DNA of 64,000 nucleotides from Aphanomyces cochlioides (GCA_019828595.1 JAHQRK010000039.1:167001-231000); one strand, 5' to 3'. Counted from the first letter of the stretch, positions 33,943 to 46,085 are shown. Numbers and translations: made by a program. The notes: generated from the letters alone by a model not told the origin.

Positions 33943-34497
33943 TCACAACTCCATGATCAAATCCAAGACGTCGCGACTCCAGACGACGGGCCCAGGGCTC
34001 GCAAAGTACGGCGTGCAGTCAAAATCGACGACGCTGTCGTCTTCGCCGTCCGTGAAGCCTTCGAGACGGATGGACGAGACTTTAATTTGCGTGGCTTTCA
34101 ACGCCGTGTTGTGACGACAGCAACAGCCATCCTTCCGGGCGAAGGCCGTGCAGCCGTCGATTTTGCACTTGCGGCGTCCTCCGTGGCGGACACAGCGCTG
34201 ATGCCACTGGGCTGGACTCTTGCAGCCTTCAAACTCGCACGTCTTCTTGACATGTCTAGCGCCATGGGCGTAGCAGACATTGGCCGTGCGCGCGGCTTGG
34301 TCGCAGCCGTCGACGATGCAAATCTTCTTCCCGCCGTGCTTGGCGCAGAGCTTGCGGGCGTAGACTTGGTTGCGGCAGTCCTTGACGAGACATCGGCGGC
34401 GATTCCGGTGAAAGATGCATTTCCACGACCCGGGATGGGTCAAGTTGGAGCATCCTTTGAAGAAACACACGGCCGTCGTTCCTTCGATGCAGCTCAT
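33943..34497 (-). CDS. WRKY19-like five-zinc-finger protein, copy 1
   Basis: A 184-residue protein with five consecutive C-x4-C...C-x2-H modules of the WRKY19-like zinc-finger type: CFFKGC..CIFH, CLVKDC..CAKH, CIVDGC..CYAH, CEFEGC..CVRH and CKIDGC..CCRH. No WRKY domain is present. The start at 34497 (MSCIEGTTAVCFF) is chosen because it places the first finger as in the other two copies; the frame is open further upstream to 34683. An acidic tail, TDGEDDSVVDFDC, precedes a terminal motif VVWSRDVLDLIMEL conserved in kind in copy 3. It is a possible nuclear nucleic-acid-binding or regulatory protein; the function is not known. No intron. Confidence 0.8.
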   Translation of the reverse strand: MSCIEGTTAVCFFKGCSNLTHPGSWKCIFHRNRRRCLVKDCRNQVYARKLCAKHGGKKICIVDGCDQAARTANVCYAHGARHVKKTCEFEGCKSPAQWHQRCVRHGGRRKCKIDGCTAFARKDGCCCRHNTALKATQIKVSSIRLEGFTDGEDDSVVDFDCTPYFASPGPVVWSRDVLDLIMEL

Positions 34498-36036
34498 GAT
34501 CGTCCTCTCGGATCGATTCGAGCTCGAGATGCCAAGTTGGAGAATGATCCTGCTCAAGTGTGACGCAGGTCCAGATGGAGTAGCACCAACTTTGTCAAAG
34601 TGGAGGACTACCGTAGCGACTGAATCTGCCACCGAACGACCGTAAGCTAACTCCATTCCCTCCATCCATAGCGTCTTCCTCATGTCGTGGGCTTATCTCC
34701 ACACAGCGGCGGGTCGAAATAGTTGAGATCGCTCGTTGCATGACGAGAGTGAGTCATTGTAGACGACGTCCGAGCAGCTGTAGGTCGTCGCTGCGGTGGA
34801 AATGGCCTGCATGCCGTTTGCAATGGCGCCATGCTTCCCATCTGGCGCTTGATGTGTAAATCCTGAGGCCATGCGTTGTCTTCCGCACTCTCAGCTCCTC
34901 TCGCCGCGACCTTGGCCTCTTTGCACAGTCCATGGCGAGACTAGCGACGCGTCACTTGCTACTTGGGACGACATACGCGTTGAAACTCTTGTGTGGACAA
35001 CTAATGCAGTCGTGGAGACGACAGCCGATACGCTGTGGACTAGACTGTGTCGGTGGTCGTGCCATTAACTAGTTCCGATGGCGCTCTTCATCCTTGAAGT
35101 GCGCAGCAAGGCGCTGAACTAGGACGAATTACACACAGCGTCTTTGACAACCAACGCGAGAAGTAATCGCTCATCTATGAGCGCCAAGTCGAGTGGAATC
35201 AAGCTTGGATAAGGCGTCGAGACTGTAGTTGAAACCTTGTCGCGGATTGCCATCGCTGCTCTTCGACAGAGTTGAAGGATGCGGCAATCGACGCATGTCC
35301 ATGCTCATGTCCAAAGGAGACAGCCGCATGAGAATGTCTTGCGTCGTCTCGAGATGACAAAAGCTACAATCCTCGACGTTGCAATGAGCGCGAGTCGTGC
35401 GCGTGTGTCGACTGTAGCACTCTCCATGTCGCGGTTTGAGTGATCACAAGGCCAAACGTCGGCCCTGACTGCTCGAGAAATCGCATTCATGCCTCTCGGC
35501 ATGTCCAGGGGGAATTGCAGTCGAACGGGGGAACCAGAGTGGGGCAGCAGCGGCGTCGATAGCAGGCGAAAGGTGATGGAGTTCCAAGCAGAATGGGACT
35601 TTGAGCGCAGAGTCTATCGGCGAATAGCCGCATCTCCATGACAAAGTGCCATCATGGTCGAGTTTTGTGGTTTCTTGCTTGGTTCAGTCGAGGACGATGG
35701 CGCAAGGCGGAATCTGACGCAATGCTCATAGCTCCGTCGAGTTGCAGCTTGGCCACGCGATCCGCCGCCTTCAACACTTCAACGCTGGCTGTGTTGAGCT
35801 TGGAGATTGGCAAATTCCATCCACGGAGGTGAAGCCACCATGAGACGAGCACTCGACAGGATCGCAAGCACACTACAGTACGCATCGACCGACTGCTGTC
35901 AGAGTTCACAAAACCCACGTTGGATTGGCATCAGTCGCTGTCTTTACTCTTCCATGGTTGACATCTCGGTCAGATCCACTTCATCAATCTGGTCTCAAGA
36001 CAAAGAGCGACGACGACGACGACGATTACGACTACT
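34498..36036. other. Spacer between zinc-finger copies 1 and 2
   Basis: It is moderately GC-rich with several open frames under 90 codons and no recognisable motif. It includes the likely promoter of copy 1 (minus strand). Confidence 0.4.
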
Positions 36037-36612
36037 TTACAAGCTAGCGACGACGGGAAAAGAGTCTAGAACGACTCGAGGAGGTGGTGCCATGCGCACG
36101 TCGACGTTGCATTTCATGGAGGAGATTTCGTCCAAGTCGGCCCATTGAATCGTCGCGAGGAACGATTCGACGAGCACAATGCTGGCTTGTTCTTCTTTGG
36201 CAGTTGGCTTGCGCCCCTTGGACTTGACGATGCCAGCCTCTCGGCCGTGGCGGCAGCAGAGCCCTGCGCACCGGGCGTGGGCGTGACATCCGTCGATTTT
36301 GCACTTGCGGCCGCCGCCGTGGCGCACGCATTTGTTTTGGAACTGCGCCGGCTTGGTGCATCCTTCCGCAATGCATTTTTTATTGAGATTTCGCGCGCCA
36401 TGGCGGTAGCAGACATTGGCGAGGCGGGCGCGGAGATGGCAGCCGTCGACGAGACATTCCTTCTTGCCGCCGTGGCGAGAGCAGAGCTGGCGGGCATACG
36501 CTTGGTTGGTGCAGTTTTCAACGACGCAGCGCCCTCGGTTCCGGTGAAAGTAGCATTTCCACGAGTCGCGCTGGACGGGGTTGGCGCATCCGTTGAAGAA
36601 ACACATCGACAT
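36037..36612 (-). CDS. WRKY19-like five-zinc-finger protein, copy 2
   Basis: A 191-residue paralog with the same five modules: CFFNGC..CYFH, CVVENC..CSRH, CLVDGC..CYRH, CIAEGC..CVRH and CKIDGC..CCRH. The start at 36612 (MSMCFFNGC) matches copy 3 (MTTCFFHGC); the frame continues open to 36825. The C-terminus differs: a basic stretch (KSKGRKPTAKEEQ) and ATIQWADLDEISSM, a diverged form of the terminal Trp-Leu motif, with a further extension that ends in FPVVASL. No intron. An antisense frame of 183 codons is a shadow. Confidence 0.8.
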   Translation of the reverse strand: MSMCFFNGCANPVQRDSWKCYFHRNRGRCVVENCTNQAYARQLCSRHGGKKECLVDGCHLRARLANVCYRHGARNLNKKCIAEGCTKPAQFQNKCVRHGGGRKCKIDGCHAHARCAGLCCRHGREAGIVKSKGRKPTAKEEQASIVLVESFLATIQWADLDEISSMKCNVDVRMAPPPRVVLDSFPVVASL

Positions 36613-38589
36613 GGCGGGGGAAATGGTAAAATGCTCCAGATAACGCGTCTCACCTGGTCGATCGAGAGCCAGTGGCGGGGATGCGCCTGTCGTTGAAACA
36701 CTCGGTGTCTGTCCATGAAGTTTGTAATGGCATCGTTGTTCACTCGTGGCCTGAGGCAGGACGGCGGGCGTGTGATCTTGTTCAAACCCAAGTCGCATTG
36801 CTCGATGGCGTACGAGCGACGTCACGCTGCCGAGAAGAGCTTGGCGGATGACGCGCCAGTGGAAATATCAACGGCGCCACTCAATGCGACAGACACGGAA
36901 ACAGGACAGACGATATGCTGATCAGCGCACGCTTGTCTTGCGTCACGCGCTCGACAATGTATCGTTTATGCTGCCATGTCATGCTCCAGGAGTCGCTCTC
37001 GTCGCTGGAAAGAGCGTGGAGAGCTCGCGCCAAGGCCGTACAGTAGTCGGAACTCGACGATGATTGTAGCACTCATCTCAATGATCCACAGTGGTGTCGT
37101 CTCGAGCGCTGTGAGATGTACCACACGTGACTGTGGCGATATCGTCCATGGGATCCCCTTGGATGCGATTTTCACGACCGGAGTGAGTCTTTCTCCTATC
37201 GTTGACGAAGATGGATGGAGGATGCTTTCAAGGTTGAGAGGCAATGCGGTGGACATCTCGCATCTGTGAGCATGGACGAGAGAGCTCCAAGAGCAATGCA
37301 GGATTGACGACGATGGCCATATGCCGACTGACGAATATATCAAAACTTCTGTTTGCTCTCGAGACTGATCCATGGAACCACGGAACGGATCGTGCTCATG
37401 CCGAGAGCGACTGCAGTGTTGTGGCTCGCTCAGGGATTCTTCAACTCTCAACAGAGGACCATGCGTCTTGCCGTCATTCTCAAAATACCAAGTGGACATT
37501 TCAAAAGTGTGAATGCAGTGATATGGATATTTGTGGGACAAGGCCAAGGGAGAGATCGTCCGACCGTTGTTCGTCGGGCTTTGGGTCATTGACGCAGCTC
37601 TAAAAAGACTGCGCGTCCTGTTGACTTTGTTTTTCCATCGCCTTTGATCACTGACGACGTCTGCTTTGGCGTATAAATCGACTGAGAGCCACAAAATTAA
37701 GCAGATCATATCACATGGCTTGACTTGTGCATCAAGCACAATATCTCATTGATGGCTTTCCAAAGTAGAGCTCACTCTCTCGAGATGTCCAAGCTGAAGA
37801 GGGGAGGCCACAGTTTTGGTGGGAGCGCAACCCTGCTTTGAATATGCAAAAAACCTCTGCAATGGAATCTCCAACCCGGTGGCATCCCAGAGCAATGGAC
37901 CGCTCCACCGAGCTACTGTAGTTGAGCTTTGCTCGTTAGGAATATTTTTGGCGACTTGTCGGCTGGCTTGATGCAATCAATTCCTCCACCTGCCGCTCCT
38001 CTTTCACCATGGATGCCTTTAGAGGCTGGTCGGGAATCGTCAATGTCGATGTCTGGGCATCGACGATATCCGGACGTCTTCGTGTTTCTTTTTCAAATTT
38101 TTCTGTGATGATTTCTTCGTTTTTTTCTTGCCATTTGCAACCGAAGTTGTAAATCTCAAATTTCTAGAATTCTGATTGGCTGTTTCTCTTTTTTTACACT
38201 GTACCATCCACAAAAATCCCATGTACATTTGCTGCAGATCCATGTTCGACTTGCAACAAAGGTTGCAGTGAGAGTTGCATCATTCGAAGCGTTTTGCAAC
38301 CCTGATGTATACTCAAACTGGCAACGGTATTTGTCGGCACATCTTAGCTTATCAATACATATATAGTTTTCCATCAAACACAGCACATAAGCAATGAAAT
38401 TTGTCGTTGGACATCCATGTGAAGGATGCTTAGCCTCGTAGGGCTTTCGGACAAAAAGGAAGAAACGTTTAACACGCCGATTTACAATGTCCACAGCTTA
38501 GTCTATCTCAGTTTAGTGCATCCTGATCGTAGGTGTATGGTAGCCATACAGTAGCCAACAGCATTATCAATCAAATAAACCCGTGAGTC

Positions 38590-38614
38590 GTCGTGCTTCG
38601 CACGACACAACTAG
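38590..38614 (+). mobile_element. Solo Helitron-like 3' terminus
   Basis: The hairpin GTCGTGC-TTC-GCACGAC is followed by ACAA and CTAG, the arrangement of Helitron 3' ends. No matching 5' end was found, and the base after CTAG is A rather than T, so this is a weak call. Confidence 0.35.
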
Positions 38615-39324
38615 ATACGAGCTTTTGTAAATGTTGATTGCATTAAAGTAGTAAAGCTAACATAAATAGTCTCGTGAATATGGCATAGCACTATGACTAG
38701 AACACACACTGGATTGTCGTCGCAGAAAGACACGACTAAACTTCTTTGCCACTGCCCCTTATGCAAAGGATAGTAATCCATGTAGAAAACGATGTCAATG
38801 TAACGAGTCTGGAATGGTTGATTTGTTTATGCATCCTACACTAGACTCGATACAATCACATTTGAGGTTTGACGATATGGACAATGGCCACCACGGTCTA
38901 CCTTGGGCATTGAGCTTTAGGAATCACACGCTCAAATCTCCAAGTCAATAACGTTTATTTTAAGCCAATCATAATAGGGTTGTACATAGGGTTGCACAAA
39001 TGACAGGTACGAAGACTGTATCAGGAAGGAAATTCACTTTTTCCAAATTCCTGCCAGGGTTCTAGCTTGATTGGCTAATAAATTCATTTAAAGTATTTAA
39101 TTGGTCATAAATCTCTGTGCACTTTGGTGAAATGTGATCTGACAATCCTTCATGGAGGCGAATACGAGATGTAGATCGAGCTCACTGTGCTTTGCACTCG
39201 ATGAAAAATTGCTGGAGTCTTTTTTATACCATGTCAAGAATTCGAACGTAATATGGGCGTCAGTAATATGAAACAGACAGTAGAACCAGTACGAATTTGG
39301 ACAACGACTCCAATCAACGCCGTT

Positions 39325-39353
39325 CAAAGTATTTTCAACTTGAAAATACTTTG
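39325..39353. repeat. Perfect hairpin, 14-bp arms
   Basis: CAAAGTATTTTCAA and its exact complement are separated by a single C, in AT-rich DNA. Confidence 0.75.
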
Positions 39354-39494
39354 ACTCTCGCTCAGCATTGTGGTTTGCAATATCCCAACGCCCCTATTTG
39401 CTAGACTGTAGTATAAAGTTAAAGGGGTCAAGTATAGTCCAAGAATCGTCGCCCTCACGTCAAGCCAACTTCGTATAAGCTGAACGGAGTATTA

Positions 39495-39574
39495 TTGGCT
39501 ATAAATATATATTTATCATAAATTAAGCCAATCAATATCTTTTATTTACATCTATTTTATATTTTTTAGCCAAT
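39495..39574. promoter_or_regulatory. CCAAT-box triplet
   Basis: ATTGGCT at about 39494, CCAATC at 39528 and CCAAT at 39570 are spaced about 35-40 bp in AT-rich DNA. Role is inferred. Confidence 0.3.
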
Positions 39575-41693
39575 AAAGTTTTATTATTTTTGTTTGGAAA
39601 CTTTGGCATGCATTGGTTGTGTCAACCAGTCGACGTGGTCGTGTCGTGCCGAGTCCACTCTCGGCGTTGTTTGACGAAAGTGCGTTCCACCGTCGGGACC
39701 CGCTGCATTGTTGGACGGCGTGTGTATTCGTGACCAGCTGAATCCATGATGCAATCGAGAGGCAAAGCGGCAGAGCAAGAAGTCAGTCGTCCACGACAAC
39801 TCGACTTGGAATAGTTGTCGGAACGTCCAGTCGATTGCTTGTCGCTCTTGGCAGAGCCAGCGGATGCAAATCTTCTGGATTTGTACGCATCTGGAGGCGT
39901 CACATGGATGACGCCGCGGAACGTAATCATCCACTGATGTGATCATCCACCGCATCGCCTCGTCGGTCGCGCTCACCGAGATCTTCCTCGCTGTGGCTCA
40001 CGCTGGGCTGGCTCGACGAACAAGAGGCGGTCTTTCGAGAGGTGGCTTTGTGGAGATTCGTCGTCGACGACGATAGTGGCGTACGTTGGCGTCTTCCAGC
40101 TGGACGGCATGTTACTCACTGGATCACTCTGATAGCATGTCAGCGGCAAAAGGATGCTACGTTGGCTTCTTGCTTGTCGGTGGCGCTGATGCTCAATCAA
40201 CACGCCGAGAGACTTCCGCGAAGAAACCTTGTTCCTCTCTCCAGCGGTGACGCCGTGTCGACTGCACGCTTCGAACGTGGACAAGACGCTGCGGAGCACT
40301 TTCTGGACAACCAAACAAGACACAATCTAAAGTTGTTTGACGATGGATGTAATGCTTGCTTGGAGTGTCAAAGTCACAACGCCATCCTCGATCATGCGCT
40401 TCATCTGCGTCGAGAAGAGAGAGAGAGAGCTCAGTGGAGCCACTCGAGTGACTCAGCGAGTGAATCTAGACGACGCCAATGGTCTTGGGCATCGTTTCGT
40501 CGGCTCTTTGATAGATAGAAGCGCTCCAAACTCGATGCACTCGTTGGTTTTTAGCATTGGTGCACGTTGAGGCAAGCAAGTTCGTCTCAACTTTCGCACC
40601 TGGCTGCCGATTGTCGCGTTTTCCACGCCATGACTCATCGCGAAACATATTGTCTGATTGATTCAAAATTTCCGAACTTGGCTGAAATCGATCAAACTTT
40701 GAATCAATCTCCAAATCGAACCAGCCAATCAGCGTCCAGAATTTGTTTAAACACACACAAAACACACCAACACACACATTAATTCATGTACCTTCCAATT
40801 ATACTTGAATTCACTATTGCCAGATTGATCACACAAATTTCGTCGATTTTGATCAAAACTGTAAATTTGGACGAAAAAGACAATACCAGTCGTTGATCGA
40901 TCAAGACATGCTCGTGTCGTCGACTGAGAGGCCAGTTGGCAGCCTCCTTGGTAGAGTTGCTCTATCAGCTTTGGAGTCGAACCCGCTGTTCGTTTTGTCT
41001 CTTCGTTGCTCACGCTTGTCCAAGATGACCAGGAGTGGAACGATTTGAGGCCACGACGGGATCTTTCAAGTTTGCGCGAAAAAAATTGCATGCGGCTGGC
41101 GCGATGACGGCTCGTGGCCGTCAACTTGTCAACCTGGAGATTAGAATGCATGCATGTCATGCGCTGACTCGCTCTGTCAAGCTCTCGACGCGCTCGAGAA
41201 GCTGCGAAGGCTGTCGCCGCCGCCTGCATGAAATCCAGAGCGCAAGCTGCCTCGGAAGATGGATAGTTGACACATGTCTGATGCGCCGCAACACGACGAG
41301 CATCTGTCAACTTGGTGGCGAAATATCCAAGACCAGACGATGGCCAACGCACTTTTGTCGGCTGATTGTGCTCCAAAGCAGCGGCCAGCCATGGAATCTC
41401 CATCGGCGGCAGCGCTGTTTGGTTGTCAACTTTGGTCAGAATGGATGCATGGAGAGGGTGAGAGATCATCGAGTGGGCTGTTCAGTAATCACGAGGACAG
41501 GATGGACGGCTCACGACGGCCGCCCACCGCATGCCTCCTTGTGTTTACTTAGCAAGATGCAAGCCAGAAGGTTCTCCACGGGCGGGCGCCTCCTCCGAGA
41601 CGAGAGCGTCCCACTCGTGACGAGCAGATGTAACACAGGTGTGCCACCCAGTGGAGGAGTCCCTCATTCAACGTTTTCCCACCGAGAGCGCAC

Positions 41694-42266
41694 ATGACGA
41701 CCTGTTTCTTCCACGGATGCACAAATCCAACGCCGCCAGACTCGTGGAAGTGCACATTTCACCGGAATCGCAAGCGCTGCGTCGTCCAAGCATGCCAGAA
41801 TCAAGTCTATGCGCGCAATGTGTGTGCCAAGCACGGCGGGAAGCGCAAATGCCACGTCGATGGCTGCGACCAGCCTGCGCGCACGGCCAATGTATGCTAC
41901 ACGCACGGCGCGCGCTTCTTGAAGAAACTCTGCACAGTCGAAGGGTGCAAAGTGCCCGCGCAGTTGTTCCAGCGATGTGTTCGCCACGGCGGGCGACGCA
42001 CATGCAACGTGAGCGGGTGTCAGTCGTTTGCAAGAGGTGGCGGCCATTGCCACCGCCACGGCCGCGGGCGGACGGTCACCCTCGAAGAAAAAAGCGTCAA
42101 GCTGGAGCCACTGGACGACACGACGACGCCCGTCGGCATGGCCGACCCCATCGTGCGCGAACTCGACGTCTTGGACTTTGATCTGTGCACGCCCATGCCG
42201 TACAAGTGCAACATGGTCCCCATCGAGTGGAGCCAAGACCTCCTCGATACGATCCTGAGCCTGTAG
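41694..42266 (+). CDS. WRKY19-like five-zinc-finger protein, copy 3
   Basis: A 190-residue paralog on the opposite strand to copies 1 and 2. The modules are CFFHGC..CTFH, CVVQAC..CAKH, CHVDGC..CYTH, CTVEGC..CVRH and CNVSGC..CHRH. After the fingers comes VKLEPLDDTTTPVGMADP, then VLDFDLCTPMPYKC and the terminal MVPIEWSQDLLDTILSL, which matches copy 1 (VVWSRDVLDLIMEL). Conservation of this acidic Trp/Leu tail outside the fingers suggests a protein-protein contact, perhaps transactivation. No intron is needed. Confidence 0.8.
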   Translation: MTTCFFHGCTNPTPPDSWKCTFHRNRKRCVVQACQNQVYARNVCAKHGGKRKCHVDGCDQPARTANVCYTHGARFLKKLCTVEGCKVPAQLFQRCVRHGGRRTCNVSGCQSFARGGGHCHRHGRGRTVTLEEKSVKLEPLDDTTTPVGMADPIVRELDVLDFDLCTPMPYKCNMVPIEWSQDLLDTILSL

Positions 42267-44259
42267 CTGCTCTCGTAGGTTTGATCTTTATTTAGCAAAG
42301 TCGTCGTGTGTTGTTTCTCCTTGTCTTGACGCCGCCGTCGTCGGGCGGTGAAATTGGCTGCGGAATTGATGTATATACACACAGGGATCACGTGCTTGTG
42401 GTTGTGTGCTGATTGTAACCACAGATGGGAGGAGCATCGACCCGTCCTTACTCGTTGCAAACGCTCGATCCCAATGAAGAGCTAGAGCTTCGCAGCCTTG
42501 GACTATGCACAACCGACACCACTCGAGCGCTTCTTGTCTCGCCTGTGCACTCCAAGGGTGGGCAGTGGCGCTGTCTGCTCCGTTCACCATGGAGACTATG
42601 ACGTGGATTCAATTCGACAACTTGCTCCGTCGTTGATGTTGTCGGTGGTGGTCTGGCCAGGATGATATTTTCTTGAGTCTATTCATCCACGCCATGGTGC
42701 TTCTCGCTCTCAGGCTTGGTGACACAGCGCCATGGACTTGCCACGACGCGGGGGACTGTAAATGCACATTCTTATCCCCGTCGATGGAAATTTTCCACGG
42801 GAAGAACGCACAGGGGCGCTGATCCCGCACTCCGATCCAAGCAGCTCAGCGAGTCGGTGTCGCCGCTCTTTCATGGCAATTTGTCGTCAAATGAGCCAAG
42901 TAGATCACATTAGAATTCTTGAGAATTCCACAGGACGACAAAACGACAAAACGCGATAAGTACTTATCCTCATATCGACTTTCTCGATAACGCCATCTCA
43001 TTGGTTGAAATATTCTATTTTCAGCCAATCAAAAGGTATAGATCATATAATAAATTGATAAATTGACCAATCAGATTAATCTACCAAAGACAAGGATCTG
43101 CATGGAGGTCGACGCGGCGGGGATCGCTGGTGCTTCCATGTGACGTCCACGGAGAGCGTGAGAGCATGGCGGCGTCTTGTCATTCAAACGATTCATTGTC
43201 AAGCCGAGTAATGCTGACCACAGTGTCCAAGATGAACTAAACCACACGAGAATGGTCAACTCGCCGCGAGTGCAATCGTGGACGGACGAACGACACGCGC
43301 GAGTTGGACAATAGGCACGAGGGCGCGACGTTGGACCTTTGTGAGACGGTAGCTCCCCTCAAGAAGGAATCGCGCCGTCTCCATTCAAGGAACGCAGGAC
43401 GGTGGGTGCATCCAGCGTGGTATGAACAAAGTGATTTGCGATCATCTTGGCGCAGGACGTGGAGTGCATCTGTGGATAGAAAGGGACAACCTTCCAGGGA
43501 TGGGGCTCTCCATGGCGATATCATATCACATCAAGATAGCATTCTCACGACTTTTGCGACGTCAGGATGCCTCGATGCGCTCTAGCGATGCCTTGAATTC
43601 GCCGCTGTCCTCCTGGCCATGGGGGGTTTGCGCTCATCTTGGAAAGACGCGCGTGCGATTGACGAGGAATCCATGACGCTACGGTATCCTGCACCCTATC
43701 GCTCGTTTGTGCTTGACAGCTCGAGCGTCACGTGTCGTGGAGCGCATGGGAGAACAAGACGAGTGTGAGCCACCCAAACGTTCGCTCTTGAATCTTCTCG
43801 CGCAGCAAAGTGTGGGAGACAGCGCTTGTCTCCACCCAGCTCGGATTTGAAAGCATTCCTTTCGCAGCATTCCCATACCATGCTTCGTTGAGCTCCATCC
43901 TGACGCCACTCGTCGAGGATTGTTGGGAGGCTCCGTGTGATATGATTGTGCTCAACTTGTCGGATTCGATATTGTGTGGCTACCGCTCGTCACCAACTTT
44001 CCTCTCATTCGCCGCCGAGGGCCGAACCGCTTGATGCATTCCATGCGCTGTAGATTGCCGAGAAGATCCAAGTCCTTCTAGCGTGGAGACTCAAAGGCAT
44101 GGACGTCGCTGGAGGTTGACATGGTCATGGGATTGAAACCTCACGTCGACGGATCGTTGCACCTCTGTTGTGGTACAAACAATCCGCTTGGGCGACGCAT
44201 GATATCTTGCGACCTTCCACAATCGCGGGCTCGTTCTCATCACATTGTAATTTGCCGCC
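42267..44259. other. Spacer without recognised gene
   Basis: Open frames of up to 100 codons occur on both strands without recognisable motifs. A CCAAT triplet is at 43000-43072. Confidence 0.4.
43000..43072. promoter_or_regulatory. CCAAT-box triplet
   Basis: ATTGG at 43000, CCAATC at 43025 and CCAATC at 43067. The middle and last copies share AGCCAATCA- and GACCAATCA-type flanks with other clusters. Confidence 0.3.
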
Positions 44260-45290
44260 ATGGTCAGACGTCGTCAGTGGACCCGCGACGAGGAAGAGCG
44301 ACTCTACTCGAACGCCTGCGCGTCGCTGATTAAGTTCATCCAGGATGCGCAACCGTCAGGAGGCTCGATCGAGTGGACGATGGAGAGCTACACGCATCCG
44401 ATACAGCTCTTCAGTGGCAAAGCCGCCCGTGCGACGTCCATTTGCGCCGGTGCCATGCATATTCGTTGCACTCATCGCCCTTGTCGCTGTAGGTCAGCCG
44501 CATGTTTGAACACAATGGCCAGCGCGGCTATGCTTGTCTCCTCGAGTCCGTGGACATTCCAGAATGCCCAAGCTTCGAGCACTCTCATGGCCTCGTCCGA
44601 GCGACTGTGCGCCACACGGGCTTCATCTTCACGGAGCTCCAAGTTGGCGTTCTCCACGTCATGCAATGCATGCACCTCGACTGGAGCGGTACAGCTCCAG
44701 CATGGGTCGCCAAGAGCTTCTGCAAGCGTCGCATCACCGCTCTTCCTACCGTCCTCGACCGGTTCTTTACGCGGCGGCGGTCGTCATTCGATCAAACGCA
44801 AATGATGGCGTCGACTTCCAAGAAACATTGCGGCTAGTGCTGCAAATCCTTTGGCGTGCTCGAGTCCAAGAAGTACTGCATCGTGTGCGGCGTCAAAGTT
44901 TGCAAGACGTGCGTCCTAGCATGCCATGTCTGCGCATCTGAAAGCGCGACGTCGAGATCATCCTCGTGGGCATACATCGGTCCAGTCTCCATGACGGAGA
45001 GTTCCTACGACGACCACCACCACGTCCATCACACCCATAGACTCTCCTCGTTGCGGACATCGTCGCCGATATCGACAGACATTGAGCTTGTGCGCTTTCT
45101 CTATCAGAACGAAGTGGTCGTCCGCATCCAGTCGATCCCGTCCGTCTTGGACTCGGACGACGCGCTCTCCGCCACGGATACACAAACGAGTGCGACGTCC
45201 AAAGGATCGAGCGTCGTGTGGCGAGAGGCCATCTCTGCCTTCCACCACAACCTCGGCCGATTCAAACGCCAGCATTTAGCAACAGCCTAG
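44260..45290 (+). pseudogene. START-FYVE protein, broken
   Basis: Oomycete-type START lipid-binding domain followed by a FYVE-related zinc finger. The N-terminal part (44260 on) reads RQWTRDEEERLYSNACASLIKF and IEWTMESYTHPIQLFSGKA. Past GAMHI the frame is lost, and the START domain resumes in another frame at about 44500: MFEHNGQRGYACLLES, RATVRHTGFIFTELQVGVL, MHLDWSGTAPAWVAKSFCKR. I found no splice pair that joins the frames. The FYVE-like finger (KKHCG..CCKSFGV, KKYCIVCGVKVCKTC) has an in-frame TAG at 44835-44837 between the first two cysteines. The tail reads on to 45290. It is a paralog of the intact gene at 54399. Annotated as a pseudogene; an unusual intron at the first break cannot be excluded. 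Confidence 0.7.
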
Positions 45291-46083
45291 CATCGCCTTT
45301 TTGTCAGTCAAGTCGACGTCGTTGATGTTCCGTGTCTGAGGTTGTGCGCTTCCTCCCATCCTTCCATCAGATGGAAGATTCACAGTGGAATCACCCATAG
45401 GATATGTATCACAAACTACATGTCCAACCACAAAAATATCTCACCAAATTGAAATTCAATACAATTCAGAGTATATTAAATGTTTATGGTGTGATATTTT
45501 GTACGGGATTGTAATCTCGATGGATCTTGATGCTCTATCATTTCACTCTGTAGAGTGAACAAAGAAACCACAAAGCTGATCATCACACGAACCTTTGCTC
45601 AGGAGCTTATAGCCTTTCCCTGGGCAACAAATATACTGGCACTCTTGTTGAAATTCGCGCCACTAATGAAATATTAATTTGTAGCCAATGGAAATTGACC
45701 TTATTCATTTTTCATCCAATCAAAATTCATTCTGTCATTATTTTTGTCCAATCGCATTACACAAGCTGTCGCCTCAACACCACAGAAAGGACAAGGGGGT
45801 GGTGATGCAGATGACCGTCGTCTCCGCGGCATTCGTCGATCTTTAGCGCTCGCTGCTCCATCATCTATAGATGAAAACGCCTGGAAGAGATCAATGCTGT
45901 CAATGTCGCGTTCTGCGGGTGGACTGGAATGTGTAGATCGCCCCGTTTTGGACCTCCAAGTGATATGAAGAAGTTGAGCTTGTTGCTTCACCCTGCGATC
46001 TCGATTGTCTCCACCATCCAGCTTGGTTGATCGTTTCTCTTCCGTCCCGCCCTTTGCGAGCTTCATGTGCGATGTGATTGTTG
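45291..46083. other. Spacer with uncertain minus-strand frame
   Basis: A minus-strand open frame (45701-46135) contains an acidic patch DIDSIDLFQAFSSIDDG and CPFCG, but no recognised domain, and it runs into the right-hand transposon. I leave it uncalled. A CCAAT triplet lies at 45685-45753. Confidence 0.35.
45685..45753. promoter_or_regulatory. CCAAT-box triplet
   Basis: CCAAT motifs at 45685, 45716 and 45748, spaced 31 and 32 bp, all in the same orientation. This is the most regular of the clusters. Confidence 0.35.
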
Positions 46084-46085
46084 TA

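Larger units (their letters stand above)
36613..41693. other. 5-kb spacer without recognised gene
   Basis: Open frames of up to 257 codons (36966-37739 minus, 40747-41469 minus) have no recognisable domain and overlap other open frames, so I do not call them. Features seen are a Helitron-like 3' end (38590-38614), a perfect hairpin (39325-39353) and a CCAAT triplet (39495-39574). Confidence 0.4.

Noticed and set aside
36145..36696. 183-codon plus-strand open frame
   Set aside because: Antisense shadow of zinc-finger copy 2. Similar frames lie opposite copies 1 and 3.
36966..37739. 257-codon minus-strand open frame
   Set aside because: No domain, signal peptide or biased composition typical of real genes here; overlapped by open frames on the other strand. 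It could be a lineage-specific gene but the sequence gives no support.
40747..41469. 240-codon minus-strand open frame
   Set aside because: Same reasons; the end of the frame runs into a low-complexity CA/TG-rich stretch.
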